A DNA stretch of 64,000 bases from contig NZ_KZ454940.1 in the NCBI RefSeq assembly GCF_002797355.1, positions 1-64,000 on the forward strand, written 5' to 3'. The translations under genes and the position numbers were made by a program. This document shows, piece after piece, positions 1 to 8,731 of this stretch (within the stretch, counting starts at the first letter, position 1; every line of letters begins with the position of its first letter). Origin of the DNA: Bacillus xiapuensis (lineage in GTDB: Bacteria; Bacillota; Bacilli; Bacillales; Domibacillaceae). Under the pieces are notes generated by a model, which was not told the origin of the DNA, ran no database searches, and was given only the letters and a program-made list of their open reading frames with translations.

Positions 1-235
1 GTTTTAGGGGCGCGTTTCGATCATTCATCAACCATTCAATAATCAGTGGTTTGACTGGATCAATCACGGGATTAACAACTGGAGCCTTTCGGGTATACTT
101 GGGTTCTTCCGTTAACTTCAGTGCTTTTCTTATGGACTGTCGTGAGCAGCTGAAATCTTTAGCAAGCTGTCGAATCGACCTTCCTTCTTTTACGTGTAAT
201 TTTCTGATAAGCTCAATATTAGCCATCTTTAACAT
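1..235 (-). CDS. istA: IS21-family transposase IstA, N-terminal part (runs off window)
   Basis: The minus strand encodes the first 78 residues of an IstA-like transposase, beginning MLKMANIELIRKLHVKEGRS. The Q-L-A-K-D-F...S-R-Q-S-I-R-K-A-L stretch is the N-terminal helix-turn-helix that binds the element's terminal repeats. GGAGG lies 8 nt before the ATG at 235, which fixes the start. The catalytic DDE core and the partner ATPase IstB would lie left of the window and cannot be checked. Family assignment rests on the N-terminus together with the terminal repeats beside it. Confidence 0.8.
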   Translation of the reverse strand, partial: MLKMANIELIRKLHVKEGRSIRQLAKDFSCSRQSIRKALKLTEEPKYTRKAPVVNPVIDPVKPLIIEWLMNDRNAPLK

Positions 236-360
236 TCCTTTTCCTCCTGCATCATTATGTTCTGGACAAACACAATGATACGGGATTGAGTGTTAAAGGT
301 GGTCAACTTTTGCATTAGCGATGAGCACTGAAGTGGTCAACTTTTAGTTTAGCGTTTACA
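236..360 (-). mobile_element. Terminal region of the IS21-family element with repeated transposase-binding sites
   Basis: Two direct copies of GTGGTCAACTTTT lie at about 299-311 and 333-345, between istA and the presumed element tip TGT...ACA ending at 360 (AGCGTTTACA on the plus strand). IS21-family ends carry such multiple terminal repeats and terminate in TG/CA, so the element edge is placed at 360. The other end and the target duplication are outside the window. Confidence 0.7.
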
Positions 361-448
361 AGGAAGCTTAATTACTATTTTTGTAGTAGTAACCAGATTG
401 AATAATACAGCTAAAGCCTAAATGATAGAAAAAGAAGGAGTGAATAAG

Positions 449-1645
449 ATGGCCAGTATCCAAAAACGTGGAGAAAATTCTTTTTTATTAGTCGTTGAAG
501 CTGGTTATGACGCCAAAGGAAAACGCAAAAAGAAAACAAAAACAATTCGAGTGGATCCCTCTCTTTTGAAAACAAAGAAGAAATTAAATGATTATTTACA
601 AACAGAGCTGTACAAATTCAAAACAGAAGTGGAAGCCGGAGAATACATAGCTCCGGAAAAAATGAATTTTGAAGAATTTGTGAAGGAATGGGAAAAGAAA
701 TACGCAAAAAATGAACTGTCCCCTGGGACTCTTGAAGCTCATAAACAATTTTTAAACAATCATATCACTCCTCAGTTACAGAACAAACGTCTAGATCAGA
801 TTAAACCGATTAATATTGTAAATTTGTTGGATGGATTAACAAGAAAGGATGGAAAGAAACTCCCTTTATCAACAGGCTCCAAGCAATATGTATACCGGGT
901 ACTTCGCAATATCTTTGAACGAGCAGTAGAATGGCAGCTCATTAAAGAAAACCCTGTTGCCTCAGTTAAAAGGCCAAAAAATACTAATCACTTGAAGGAA
1001 ATCAATGTATATAACGAAAAAGAGGTAGAGCAGCTCTTTAAAACTGTACAAGAAAAGCCATTTCACTGGCGAGTGTTTACTGCACTAGCATTAGCAGCCG
1101 GGTTACGTCGTGGTGAATTGCTTGGTCTAGAGTGGAAGCATGTAGACTTTGAAAAAGGGGTATTGTCTATCCGACAAGCACTGGTTCGAGGTGAAAGCGG
1201 GAAACCATTACTCAAACATACTAAAACAAAAAAGTCTATGCGCACGGTTACTCTTCCTCCTTCTGTCATCGAAGAGCTAAGGGCCTATCATCTCCATTGG
1301 AAGAAAGAGCGAATGTAAATGATGGATATGTGGGAAGAAACAGAGCATGAATTTCTTTTTTGCAATGAGAATGGACGCCCTTTCTATCCAACAACCCCCA
1401 CAACCTGGTGGAGAAGACTTTTAGAAACAGCTGGTGTCCGTTATATCCGTTTGCATGATCTGCGGCACACGTCAGCTACTTTGTTGATTAACCAAGGTGT
1501 ACACGCAAAAATTATCTCAGAACGTCTCGGCCATGCTGATATACGAATCACAATGGACACTTATGGACATGCATTAAAAAAAGCAGATCAAGAAGCTGCA
1601 GACAAATTAGATGGATTGTTTTTAGGCCAAAAAAAGCAAGGTTAA
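449..1645 (+). pseudogene. int: Tyrosine recombinase (phage/ICE-type integrase) interrupted by an in-frame TAA
   Basis: Two open stretches in the same frame (449-1318 and 1319-1645) together make one integrase of about 398 codons, the usual length for this family. The N-terminus (MASIQKRGENSFLLVVEAGY) is an arm-type DNA-binding domain, followed by a SAM-like core-binding domain near residues 70-150. The catalytic domain has Arg in AAGLRRGELLGLEW before the stop, and the HDLRH and LGH motifs plus the tyrosine in MDTYGH after it. The stop (TAA at 1316-1318) therefore separates the first catalytic arginine from the remaining catalytic residues and should abolish activity. AAGGAG before the ATG at 449 favours that start over the ATG at 422. 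It sits 97 bp from the 3' end of tRNA-Ala, the usual position of an integrase in a tRNA-targeted element. A single-base change in an original AAA, CAA or GAA codon would explain the stop. Confidence 0.85.
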
Positions 1646-1711
1646 AAAAATCGGTCCCCAATCGGACCCCATTTGCTGACTTTCGTTTGTCTAACTATTT
1701 TCAGACATAAG

Positions 1712-1734
1712 AAAAACCCTTGCTGTGCAAGGGG
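1712..1734 (-). terminator. Rho-independent terminator of the tRNA-Ala gene
   Basis: On the minus strand, CCCTTGC-ACA-GCAAGGG is followed by TTTTT, immediately downstream of the tRNA 3' end. Confidence 0.8.
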
Positions 1735-1742
1735 TTAAGTGA

Positions 1743-1815
1743 TGGAGCATAGCGGGCTCGAACCGCTGACCTCTACACTGCCAGTGTAGCGCTCTCCCAG
1801 CTGAGCTAATGCCCC
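1743..1815 (-). tRNA. tRNA-Ala, anticodon GGC
   Basis: The 73-nt minus-strand sequence folds as a cloverleaf. The acceptor stem GGGGCAT/ATGCTCC has one G-T wobble, the D arm contains AGCTCAGCTGGGAGAGC, and the anticodon stem CTACA/TGTAG encloses the loop CTGGCAG (anticodon GGC). The T arm contains GGTTCGAGCCC and the discriminator base is A. CCA is not encoded. Its 3' end faces the broken integrase, so it is the likely attachment site of the element to the left. Confidence 0.95.
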
Positions 1816-1930
1816 GAAAAACGTCTCAAGAAATATTATATTCATTTTCATACAAAAAGCAAGAGCTTTCGTTTCATATTTTGAAAAAAAGGGGATAATA
1901 AGAAAGCAGAAAAAGAAGGAGGCTTTCTTT

Positions 1931-2923
1931 ATGCTCCAGCAGATTTATTATAAATACGTGGAAGCGCCGCTAGTCGTTAGAATATTGGGAATGGCTGTAT
2001 TTTTCATTACATTATTTGGAGCAGCCGTTCATTTCATTGAACCGCAAACCTTTCCGACCATATTTGAGGGAATATGGTGGGCTGTTGTGACAGCCTCCAC
2101 AGTCGGTTTTGGGGATTATGCGCCGAAGACGGTTGCCGGACGGGTGCTTGGCATTGGATTAATTTTTATTGGAGCCGGTTTTTTATCTGCTTATTTTATT
2201 AATTTAGCGGCGGCGGCTGTGACCTCGCAAAATACGCTGCGAGAGGGGAAAGCTGTCTATGCCCATAAGAATCATTTAGTGATCGTCGGCTGGAATGAGC
2301 GGTCCAAGGAAATTATCGACCGGCTGCAAGAAATGCCTGTGCCGCGTCACATCGTATTGATCGATGATTCTCTGCGGGAAAATCCGTATCCCGAAAAAGT
2401 CGTCCATTTCATTCAAGGGGCTCCCTATAAGGACGAAACATTAAAAAAAGCCAATGTAAAAGACGCAGCCACCGCCTTAATCACATCCGATCAAAACAAA
2501 AATGAAGTCTACGCAGACATGAATGCTATCCTCACATTAGTCGCTATGAAGGGCTGCCAACCGTCCCTCTACTGTGTCGTTGAGATCTTGACTACTGATC
2601 AAGTCATAAACGCTAAGCGGGCCGGAGCAGATGAAGTCATTGAAACCAACAGGCATGCCAGCTCCATCATGCTGAACAGCCTTTACTTTGACGGAATTTC
2701 TCACACGATTACTCATCTGCTTGATCCGTTAAACGGCGGGCATTTAAAAGTGATGTCCGTCAAAGAAGAATGGAAGCAGCTCAGCTTTCGAGAGCTGGCT
2801 TCGCTGCTGCTCCAAGACCGCATTTTATTAATCGGCATTAAACAAGGAGAGAAGGCATCCATCAATCCTCCCCTTGATACTACTTTCAACTCTAATGATG
2901 AGCTTCTTGTCATTAAGCATTAA
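1931..2923 (+). CDS. yugO: YugO-like potassium channel with RCK domain
   Basis: This is a membrane K+ channel of 330 residues. Two transmembrane helices (about 15-36 and 70-97) flank a pore loop carrying the K+ selectivity filter TVGFGD at residues 57-62. From about residue 114 a cytoplasmic TrkA-N/RCK domain begins with a Rossmann motif (HLVIVGWNERSKEII), expected to gate the pore in response to a bound ligand. In B. subtilis YugO is the channel behind K+-based electrical signalling in biofilms and lies beside yugN, as here. AGAAGGAGG lies 9 nt before the ATG. The stop overlaps the end of the convergent yugN by 11 bp. Confidence 0.9.
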   Translation: MLQQIYYKYVEAPLVVRILGMAVFFITLFGAAVHFIEPQTFPTIFEGIWWAVVTASTVGFGDYAPKTVAGRVLGIGLIFIGAGFLSAYFINLAAAAVTSQNTLREGKAVYAHKNHLVIVGWNERSKEIIDRLQEMPVPRHIVLIDDSLRENPYPEKVVHFIQGAPYKDETLKKANVKDAATALITSDQNKNEVYADMNAILTLVAMKGCQPSLYCVVEILTTDQVINAKRAGADEVIETNRHASSIMLNSLYFDGISHTITHLLDPLNGGHLKVMSVKEEWKQLSFRELASLLLQDRILLIGIKQGEKASINPPLDTTFNSNDELLVIKH

Positions 2924-3317
2924 GCATTTTTTCCGCTTCCTCCAGAAGACGCTTAGCAGAGATAATGTACTTTTCTTTCAGACGGCCGTCGGGATCCTCA
3001 GGTTCAGCGAACTGATTAAACGAACCGCTGAAATTGCCGGCGGAGGCTTCCTCATCCAGCCCTTGCTGATACACATGGGATAATACATACGGCTGGCCGA
3101 AGCGGACCGTAACCCCCGGTGAATCCAGCTGGCCGTCTGCAGCCACGAAAGGCAGGCGCAAAAACTGATAGCCGCCCTGATCATCAATTTTATAATCAAA
3201 GGAGCCGTGATCATAATCCCAATTGCCGCCGATTACATACCCCATGGGCTTCAGCTTCTGCTCCAGCTCGTATAATGTATAGCTCTTCCCTGGAAGCGTT
3301 GAAGATAGTTCAATCAT
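2913..3317 (-). CDS. yugN: YugN-family protein
   Basis: A protein of 134 residues of the YugN family, whose function is not known. It is soluble, acidic and lacks a signal peptide or metal motif. The ATG at 3317 is preferred because AAGGAG lies 9 nt upstream; an ATG two codons earlier lies too close to that site. The gene converges on yugO with an 11-bp overlap and is preceded by pgi in the same orientation, exactly as in B. subtilis. The assignment comes from the sequence plus synteny. Confidence 0.85.
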   Translation of the reverse strand: MIELSSTLPGKSYTLYELEQKLKPMGYVIGGNWDYDHGSFDYKIDDQGGYQFLRLPFVAADGQLDSPGVTVRFGQPYVLSHVYQQGLDEEASAGNFSGSFNQFAEPEDPDGRLKEKYIISAKRLLEEAEKMLNA

Positions 3318-3360
3318 TAGCATCTTCTCCTTTCTTCACGCTTAGTATCTCCTAAAATAA

Positions 3361-3392
3361 AAAAATTCCGCGGATTTCTCCGCGGAATTTTT
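3361..3392 (-). terminator. Terminator between pgi and yugN
   Basis: AAATTCCGCGG-ATTTCT-CCGCGGAATTT is a perfect 11-bp stem with A/T runs on both sides. It directly follows the pgi stop codon and could work on both strands. Confidence 0.9.
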
Positions 3393-4748
3393 TTATTTAT
3401 TCATCAGCCGCTGTTCTAAACGTTTGCGGTCGCTTTCGTATCCTGGTTTGCCAAGCAAAGCGAACATGTTCACCTTATAAGCTTCCACTCCCGGCTGGTC
3501 GAATGGATTCACGCCAAGTAAATAACCGCTGATTGCGCAGGCTTTTTCGAAAAAGTAGACGAGATACCCGAATGTATGCGCATCTAATGCAGGGATGCTG
3601 ATGACTAAATTAGGCACGCCGCCATCCGTATGAGCCAGAAGCGTTCCTTCAAATGCTTTATGATTGACTTCATCAATGGTCTTGCCTGCCAAGAAATTCA
3701 AGCGATCCAAGTCGCCCGCTTCCTCCTCAATAGTCCAGTCGCGACGAGGGTTTTCCACTTTAATGACTGTTTCAAACAAATCGCGGCGCCCTTCTTGAAT
3801 GTACTGGCCCAAGGAATGCAAGTCAGTTGAAAAGTTTGCGGAAGCCGGGAAAATTCCTTTTTGGTCCTTCCCTTCACTTTCGCCGAATAATTGCTTCCAC
3901 CACTCCGCAAAGTATTGCAGAGCTGGTTCATAATTCACAAGCATTTCAATCGTTTTTCCTTTATTGTACAGCACTTGACGAACAGCAGCATACTGATAAG
4001 CGATGTTTTGATCGAGCTCCGAATGGCTTAAATCCTCTGCCGCTTGTGCCGCTCCTTTCATCATAGCTGCAATATCTCCGCCGCTGACTGCGATTGGAAG
4101 CAGCCCTACAGCCGTAAGAACCGAATAACGTCCGCCGACATCATCCGGAATAACGAAGGTTTCATATCCCTCTTCTTGGGCAAGACTTCTCAATGCCCCT
4201 TCCTTGCGGTCAGTCGTTGCATAAATGCGCTTTCTCGCTTCCTCCGCCCCGTATTTCTCTTCCAGCAAACGGCGGAACACCCGGAAAGCCAATGCCGGCT
4301 CCGTTGTAGTTCCTGATTTAGAAATCACATTGATGGACCAGTCTTTCCCTTCAAGAACGTCCATTAGTTCTGTTATGTATGTCGAACTCAAGTGGTTGCC
4401 GGCAAACAGCACTAGCGGAGTTTGACGCTTCTCTTTCGGCAATAAATTGGAGAAATGGTGGCCTAGCATGTCAATCGCAGCTTTCGCCCCTAAATAAGAA
4501 CCGCCGATGCCGATTACAAGAAGAACATCGGAATCTTTTTTTATTTTTTCAGCTGCTTTCTCAATCCGCAGAAACTCTTCCCGGTCGTGATTGGCTGGCA
4601 GGTCAAGCCATCCTGTATAGTCTCCTCCCTGTCCAGTCTTTTCATGCAGAGAATGATGGGCTACCTTTACAGCGTCACGCAAATATTCCACTTCATGCTC
4701 CCCAAAAAAGGATAAGGCATTAGAATAGTCAAACTTGATAGATGTCAT
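3393..4748 (-). CDS. pgi: Glucose-6-phosphate isomerase
   Basis: Interconverts glucose-6-phosphate and fructose-6-phosphate in the cytoplasm, the second step of glycolysis. The 451 residues match the short form typical of Firmicutes. Sugar-phosphate-binding motifs include [12 protein letters not shown] (about 79-90) and [12 protein letters not shown] (about 142). The conserved segment around [13 protein letters not shown] and the histidine in DLHSLGQ lie near 290-316. GGAGG precedes the ATG. It has its own terminator and lies between yuzA and yugN as in B. subtilis. Confidence 0.97.
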   Translation of the reverse strand: MTSIKFDYSNALSFFGEHEVEYLRDAVKVAHHSLHEKTGQGGDYTGWLDLPANHDREEFLRIEKAAEKIKKDSDVLLVIGIGGSYLGAKAAIDMLGHHFSNLLPKEKRQTPLVLFAGNHLSSTYITELMDVLEGKDWSINVISKSGTTTEPALAFRVFRRLLEEKYGAEEARKRIYATTDRKEGALRSLAQEEGYETFVIPDDVGGRYSVLTAVGLLPIAVSGGDIAAMMKGAAQAAEDLSHSELDQNIAYQYAAVRQVLYNKGKTIEMLVNYEPALQYFAEWWKQLFGESEGKDQKGIFPASANFSTDLHSLGQYIQEGRRDLFETVIKVENPRRDWTIEEEAGDLDRLNFLAGKTIDEVNHKAFEGTLLAHTDGGVPNLVISIPALDAHTFGYLVYFFEKACAISGYLLGVNPFDQPGVEAYKVNMFALLGKPGYESDRKRLEQRLMNK

Positions 4749-4882
4749 TACAGCGGCCTCCCTATAATTATTTCACCTCTACTTTAACGGTTGATGGGAA
4801 ATGGTGCAAGCGACATGTCCCATTGCATAGAAAAACGGGAAACGCACAAACTAAGCAGGAAATTGAAGAAAGGAGGGATCAT

Positions 4883-5113
4883 GTGAGCGGATTACAACGT
4901 TTCGCCTTAGTGCTGACGATTATCGGTGCGCTGAACTGGGGATTAGTCGGCCTGTTTCGATTCGACTTAGTGGCGGCCATATTCGGAGGCCAGACTTCTG
5001 GACTTTCAAGAATTATCTATACACTCGTCGGACTGGCCGGACTTATCAATATCGGCTTACTATTTAAACCTACTGAAGAAATTGAGCGTCCAAGAGAACT
5101 GGCGAATACTTAA
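4883..5113 (+). CDS. yuzA: DUF378 small membrane protein YuzA
   Basis: A 76-residue membrane protein starting at GTG 4883, chosen because AGGAGGG (4871-4877) lies 5 nt upstream. The longer open frame, which reaches back into the pgi promoter, has no such site. It holds two hydrophobic segments: the first contains the DUF378 signature ALNWGLVGL, and the second runs from about residue 43 to 63. Function is unknown. It is divergent from pgi and followed by its own terminator. Confidence 0.88.
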   Translation: MSGLQRFALVLTIIGALNWGLVGLFRFDLVAAIFGGQTSGLSRIIYTLVGLAGLINIGLLFKPTEEIERPRELANT

Positions 5114-5153
5114 TTCAAAGGTGTAAGCATCTAAAAAGCCTGATCCAATTCAG

Positions 5154-5202
5154 CAGTCAGATCTCGGCAATGGCCTCCAGAAAGAGATCTGACTGTTTTT
5201 TT
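5154..5202 (+). terminator. Terminator after yuzA
   Basis: CAGTCAGATCT pairs with AGATCTGACTG across a 20-nt loop and is followed by a run of eight T. Confidence 0.88.
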
Positions 5203-5249
5203 GAATCAGACTGGCCGTTTCATTAAAGAAAGTACAAATAGGGCACCGC

Positions 5250-6494
5250 TTATACCCATCCTCTGAATTTAGACGCTTCCGCTGTTCGGCGCACGCCAAC
5301 CATATACGCAGCAAGACGCATATTTACCCCGCGCGTTTGAGCTGTTTCATATACATTATTGAATGCTTTTGTCAGCTTATCTTGAAGCTTTTCATGGATC
5401 TCTTCTTCCGTCCAGTAGTAGCCTTGATTGTTTTGCACCCATTCAAAGTAGGAAACGGTCACACCGCCGGCGCTCGCCAGCACGTCCGGCACTAAAAGAA
5501 TGCCGCGTTCTGTCAAAATCTTCGTCGCTTCAAGCGTTGTCGGCCCATTCGCTGCTTCCACCACGATGGACGCTTTAATCTCATGAGCGTTTTCTTCCGT
5601 AATCTGGTTCGAAATAGCCGCCGGCACTAAAATATCACAATCAAGCTCTAACAGCTCTTTATTAGAAATCGTGTTCTCAAATAAAGTCGTAATCGTGCCA
5701 AAACTGTCACGGCGGTCAAGCAAGTAGTCAATATCTAAGCCCTCCGGATCATAAAGCGCTCCGTAAGCATCGGAAACGCCAATCACCTTCGCCCCGGCAT
5801 CGTGCATAAACTTCGCCAGAAAGCTGCCCGCGTTTCCGAAGCCTTGAATGACAACCCGGGCGCCCTTCATATTAAGGCCACGCTTTTTCGCTGCTTCTTT
5901 AATGCAGATCGTCACGCCTTGAGCAGTCGCTTTCTCGCGGCCGTGAGATCCGCCAAGAGCAAGCGGTTTTCCCGTAATAAAGTTAGGAGAATCATACTCG
6001 CGAATATGACTGTACTCATCCATCATCCAAGCCATAATTTGCGAATTTGTGTACACATCCGGAGCTGGGATATCCTTGGCCGGACCAACCATTTGACTGA
6101 TTGCGCGAACATAGCCTCGGCTTAAGCGCTCCAATTCTCCCATGGACATTTGACGAGGATCACATACCACCCCGCCCTTTCCTCCGCCGTATGGCAGGTC
6201 AACGATTCCTGCTTTCAGCGTCATCCAAGCAGCTAACGCTTTCACTTCTTCTTCATTTACATCCGGATGAAAGCGCACGCCGCCTTTCGACGGTCCAGCA
6301 GCATCGCTGTGCTGCGCTCTGTAGCCGGTAAAAACTTTCGTCGATCCATCATCCATGCGAATCGGAATACGGACTGTGATCATGCGTAATGGTTCTTTCA
6401 GCAGTTCATACATTTCTTCAGTATATCCCAGCTTTGTCAGTGCCTCTTTAATGACATTCTGGGTTGATGTAAATAAATTGAGATTTTCCGACAT
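5250..6494 (-). CDS. gudB: NAD-dependent glutamate dehydrogenase (GudB/RocG type)
   Basis: Catalyses oxidative deamination of glutamate to 2-oxoglutarate and ammonium. The 414 residues include the substrate-binding motif GPSKGGVRFHP (about 68-78), the active-site region PYGGGKGGV (about 101-109) and the nucleotide-binding motif GFGNAGSFLAKF (about 217). The short active-site duplication that silences gudB in laboratory B. subtilis is absent, so the enzyme should be active. It lies 45 bp downstream of rocD on the same strand, so glutamate semialdehyde made by RocD can be passed, after oxidation to glutamate, to this enzyme. Sequence alone does not separate GudB from RocG. AGAGGCG precedes the ATG. 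Confidence 0.93.
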   Translation of the reverse strand: MSENLNLFTSTQNVIKEALTKLGYTEEMYELLKEPLRMITVRIPIRMDDGSTKVFTGYRAQHSDAAGPSKGGVRFHPDVNEEEVKALAAWMTLKAGIVDLPYGGGKGGVVCDPRQMSMGELERLSRGYVRAISQMVGPAKDIPAPDVYTNSQIMAWMMDEYSHIREYDSPNFITGKPLALGGSHGREKATAQGVTICIKEAAKKRGLNMKGARVVIQGFGNAGSFLAKFMHDAGAKVIGVSDAYGALYDPEGLDIDYLLDRRDSFGTITTLFENTISNKELLELDCDILVPAAISNQITEENAHEIKASIVVEAANGPTTLEATKILTERGILLVPDVLASAGGVTVSYFEWVQNNQGYYWTEEEIHEKLQDKLTKAFNNVYETAQTRGVNMRLAAYMVGVRRTAEASKFRGWV

Positions 6495-6539
6495 TTACAA
6501 TTCGCCTCTTTTATCATTTAATCATTGAATGGTGCACCG

Positions 6540-7739
6540 TTATCTGAACACTTTGTCAATTCGCTCAAGCGCCCAGTCCAGCTCTTCCTTCGAAATAACT
6601 AAAGGCGGCGCCAAGCGGATGACCGTGTCGTGCGTTTCTTTGCACAGCAATTTTTCTTCTTTTAATGCTTCGCAGTACTTGCGGGCCGGTTCCCGCAGCT
6701 CGATTCCAATAAATAATCCTCTGCCGCGGACTTCCTTTATTGAAGGATGTCTTATTTCTTTTAGTTTACCCATAAAATATTCCCCTAATTCCAAGGAGCG
6801 TTCTGCCAGCTTTTCTTTTTGGAGTACCTCGATCGCTGCGAGCGATACGGCACAAGCCATTGGATTGCCGCCAAAAGTAGAGCCGTGGGAGCCTGGAGTA
6901 AACAATTCAAGAACCTCTTGATCAGCCGCCACGCAGGAAATCGGAAAAACTCCGCCGCCCAATGCCTTTCCAAGAATGTACATATCCGGTTCCACCCGCT
7001 CCCACTCACACGCAAACATTTTGCCGGAGCGGCCAAGGCCCGCCTGAATTTCATCCGCAATAAACAGAACATGTTTCTCTTTACAAAGCTTATAAGCCGC
7101 TTGTAAAAAGCCAGACGGCGGAATGCGGATACCAGCTTCTCCTTGTATTGGCTCGATAATAAAAGCGGCCGTCTCGGAAGTAATCGCTGCGTTCAAGGCC
7201 TCAATCTCCCCGTAAGGAACGAGCCTGATGCCAGGAAGCAACGGCCCGAATCCGCGCTTATATTCAGCATCGGATGACAGCGACACTGCCCCCATTGTAC
7301 GTCCATGAAAGTTCCCTTCGCAAGCGATAATTTCCACTTGCCCTTCAGGAATCCCTTTGACCTGGCAGCCCCAGCGCCGGGCCGCTTTTATAGCTGTTTC
7401 TACTGCTTCAGCCCCCGTATTCATCGCCAGTGCCATTTCTTTGTTTGTTAACTGGCAAATCTTCTCATACCAAGGACCAAGCTGATCATTGTGAAAGGCA
7501 CGCGAGGTTAGCGTGACACGCTCTGCCTGGTCTTTCAAAGCCTGAATAATCTGCGGGTGGCGATGCCCTTGATTGATTGCGGAATAAGCACTGAGCATAT
7601 CCATATATTGATTACCCGCAGGATCCTTCACCCATACCCCTGCTGCTTCAGAAATGACAACCGGCAGCGGGCGGTAATTGGGGGCCCCATACCGTTCTGT
7701 CTGCTTCACGATTTGCGCAGCACGCTCATTTCCTGTCAT
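6540..7739 (-). CDS. rocD: Ornithine aminotransferase
   Basis: A PLP-dependent class III aminotransferase that converts ornithine and 2-oxoglutarate to glutamate-5-semialdehyde and glutamate in arginine breakdown. The ATG at 7739 is preferred because GGAGGGG lies 5 nt upstream, giving 399 residues; an upstream ATG at 7793 has no such site. Visible motifs are [38 protein letters not shown] and [12 protein letters not shown] with the PLP lysine. It is the first gene of a probable rocD-gudB operon. In B. subtilis rocD is controlled by sigma-L and RocR; no convincing sigma-54 promoter was found upstream here. Confidence 0.95.
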   Translation of the reverse strand: MTGNERAAQIVKQTERYGAPNYRPLPVVISEAAGVWVKDPAGNQYMDMLSAYSAINQGHRHPQIIQALKDQAERVTLTSRAFHNDQLGPWYEKICQLTNKEMALAMNTGAEAVETAIKAARRWGCQVKGIPEGQVEIIACEGNFHGRTMGAVSLSSDAEYKRGFGPLLPGIRLVPYGEIEALNAAITSETAAFIIEPIQGEAGIRIPPSGFLQAAYKLCKEKHVLFIADEIQAGLGRSGKMFACEWERVEPDMYILGKALGGGVFPISCVAADQEVLELFTPGSHGSTFGGNPMACAVSLAAIEVLQKEKLAERSLELGEYFMGKLKEIRHPSIKEVRGRGLFIGIELREPARKYCEALKEEKLLCKETHDTVIRLAPPLVISKEELDWALERIDKVFR

Positions 7740-7943
7740 CCGATCCCCTCCATAAGCATCTATTGAATCGCTGACCGATAATCTTCTCTTCACCCTCAGC
7801 TGATCCTCGTATCCATAAACCTGCCAGCGGCTCCCTTGTAAACCCGGAAGAAGAAAGACAAGCCTTCTTATTCAATTGTCATTAGTGTATTTATTTTAAG
7901 GAAAATGCCAAAAATATTCGCATTAAGAAACCCCTTACATTTA

Positions 7944-7974
7944 CTATAATGCAAAATCCTATCACTTTTTTCAA
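7944..7974 (-). promoter_or_regulatory. Possible sigma-A promoter for rocD
   Basis: On the minus strand TTGAAA is followed after about 18 nt by ATTATAG, about 205 nt before the rocD start. The match is weak and the leader would be long. Confidence 0.3.
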
Positions 7975-8101
7975 GAGTTTTTTCCAAAGGAAGGGAGAGA
8001 ATAGAAGTTTTCTAAAAAGGAGAAGAATGGAGGCGCTTTATTTCCATAGAAAGAGGTTCTCTTTAGAGAGTTGATGGAGAATCCGCTTAAGCGCACCTCA
8101 A

Positions 8102-8134
8102 AGAAACATGGGCGCTAAAGGCGCCCATGTTTCT
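8102..8134 (-). terminator. Terminator of yugI
   Basis: AGAAACATGGGCGC and GCGCCCATGTTTCT form a perfect stem around a short TAAAG loop, 9 bp after the yugI stop. Confidence 0.85.
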
Positions 8135-8143
8135 CCGATCATC

Positions 8144-8506
8144 TTATCTGCTTTCTCCCGATTGTTCAATCCATTCTTGAAGCTTGTCCTTTAGCGTATT
8201 AAACCCTTCCTTGTTTTTATCTAACTGAAGACGGCGAATGGACTGAACGGCAGCCGGTTTTGCCTCTTCTGTAGCCCGGATGGATAAGCTGATCTTTCCT
8301 TCTTCTTCATTAACGGAAATTACTTTCACCTTCACCGTTTCGCCCACCTGAAGATGATCGTGAATATCCCTTACATAGCCGTGAGTGATTTCAGAAATAT
8401 GAACCAATCCCTGCGTTCCATTGTCAAGGGCAATGAACGCTCCATACGGCTGAATTCCTGTTACTTTCCCTGTTACCAATTGGCCTGGTTGATAGTGAGT
8501 TGCCAT
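8144..8506 (-). CDS. yugI: S1-domain RNA-binding protein YugI (general stress protein 13 type)
   Basis: A 120-residue protein with one S1 RNA-binding domain at about residues 6-75; the motifs GKVTGIQPYGAFI, GLVHISEI and KVKVISVNEEEGKISLS are visible. The remaining tail is charged. YugI homologues are ribosome- or RNA-associated stress proteins; the exact role is not settled. Single gene with its own terminator; synteny agrees with B. subtilis, where it precedes alaT. Confidence 0.92.
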   Translation of the reverse strand: MATHYQPGQLVTGKVTGIQPYGAFIALDNGTQGLVHISEITHGYVRDIHDHLQVGETVKVKVISVNEEEGKISLSIRATEEAKPAAVQSIRRLQLDKNKEGFNTLKDKLQEWIEQSGESR

Positions 8507-8731
8507 TCAAACACTCCTAAACATTAATTTCCTTATCTACGCATCAAAAAATTATATCATACTCGTAAATTAATAGCTAAGCATATATCTCATGATTCAG
8601 GCAGCTGTCCCTAAAGCTATGCAAACCCTTACATTTCAATAAAATTCTGTGAATTGCGAAAAAGCCTTGTTTTTTACTTTTAAAACATAGTAAAGTAGTA
8701 CAGTCATTATGATTAGAAAGAGGAGAAGTAC

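Noticed and set aside
7794-7980. Sigma-54 promoter upstream of rocD
   Set aside because: Expected from B. subtilis rocD, but no TGGCAC-N5-TTGCA-like sequence with proper GG-N10-GC spacing was found; the best candidate had a poor -24 element.
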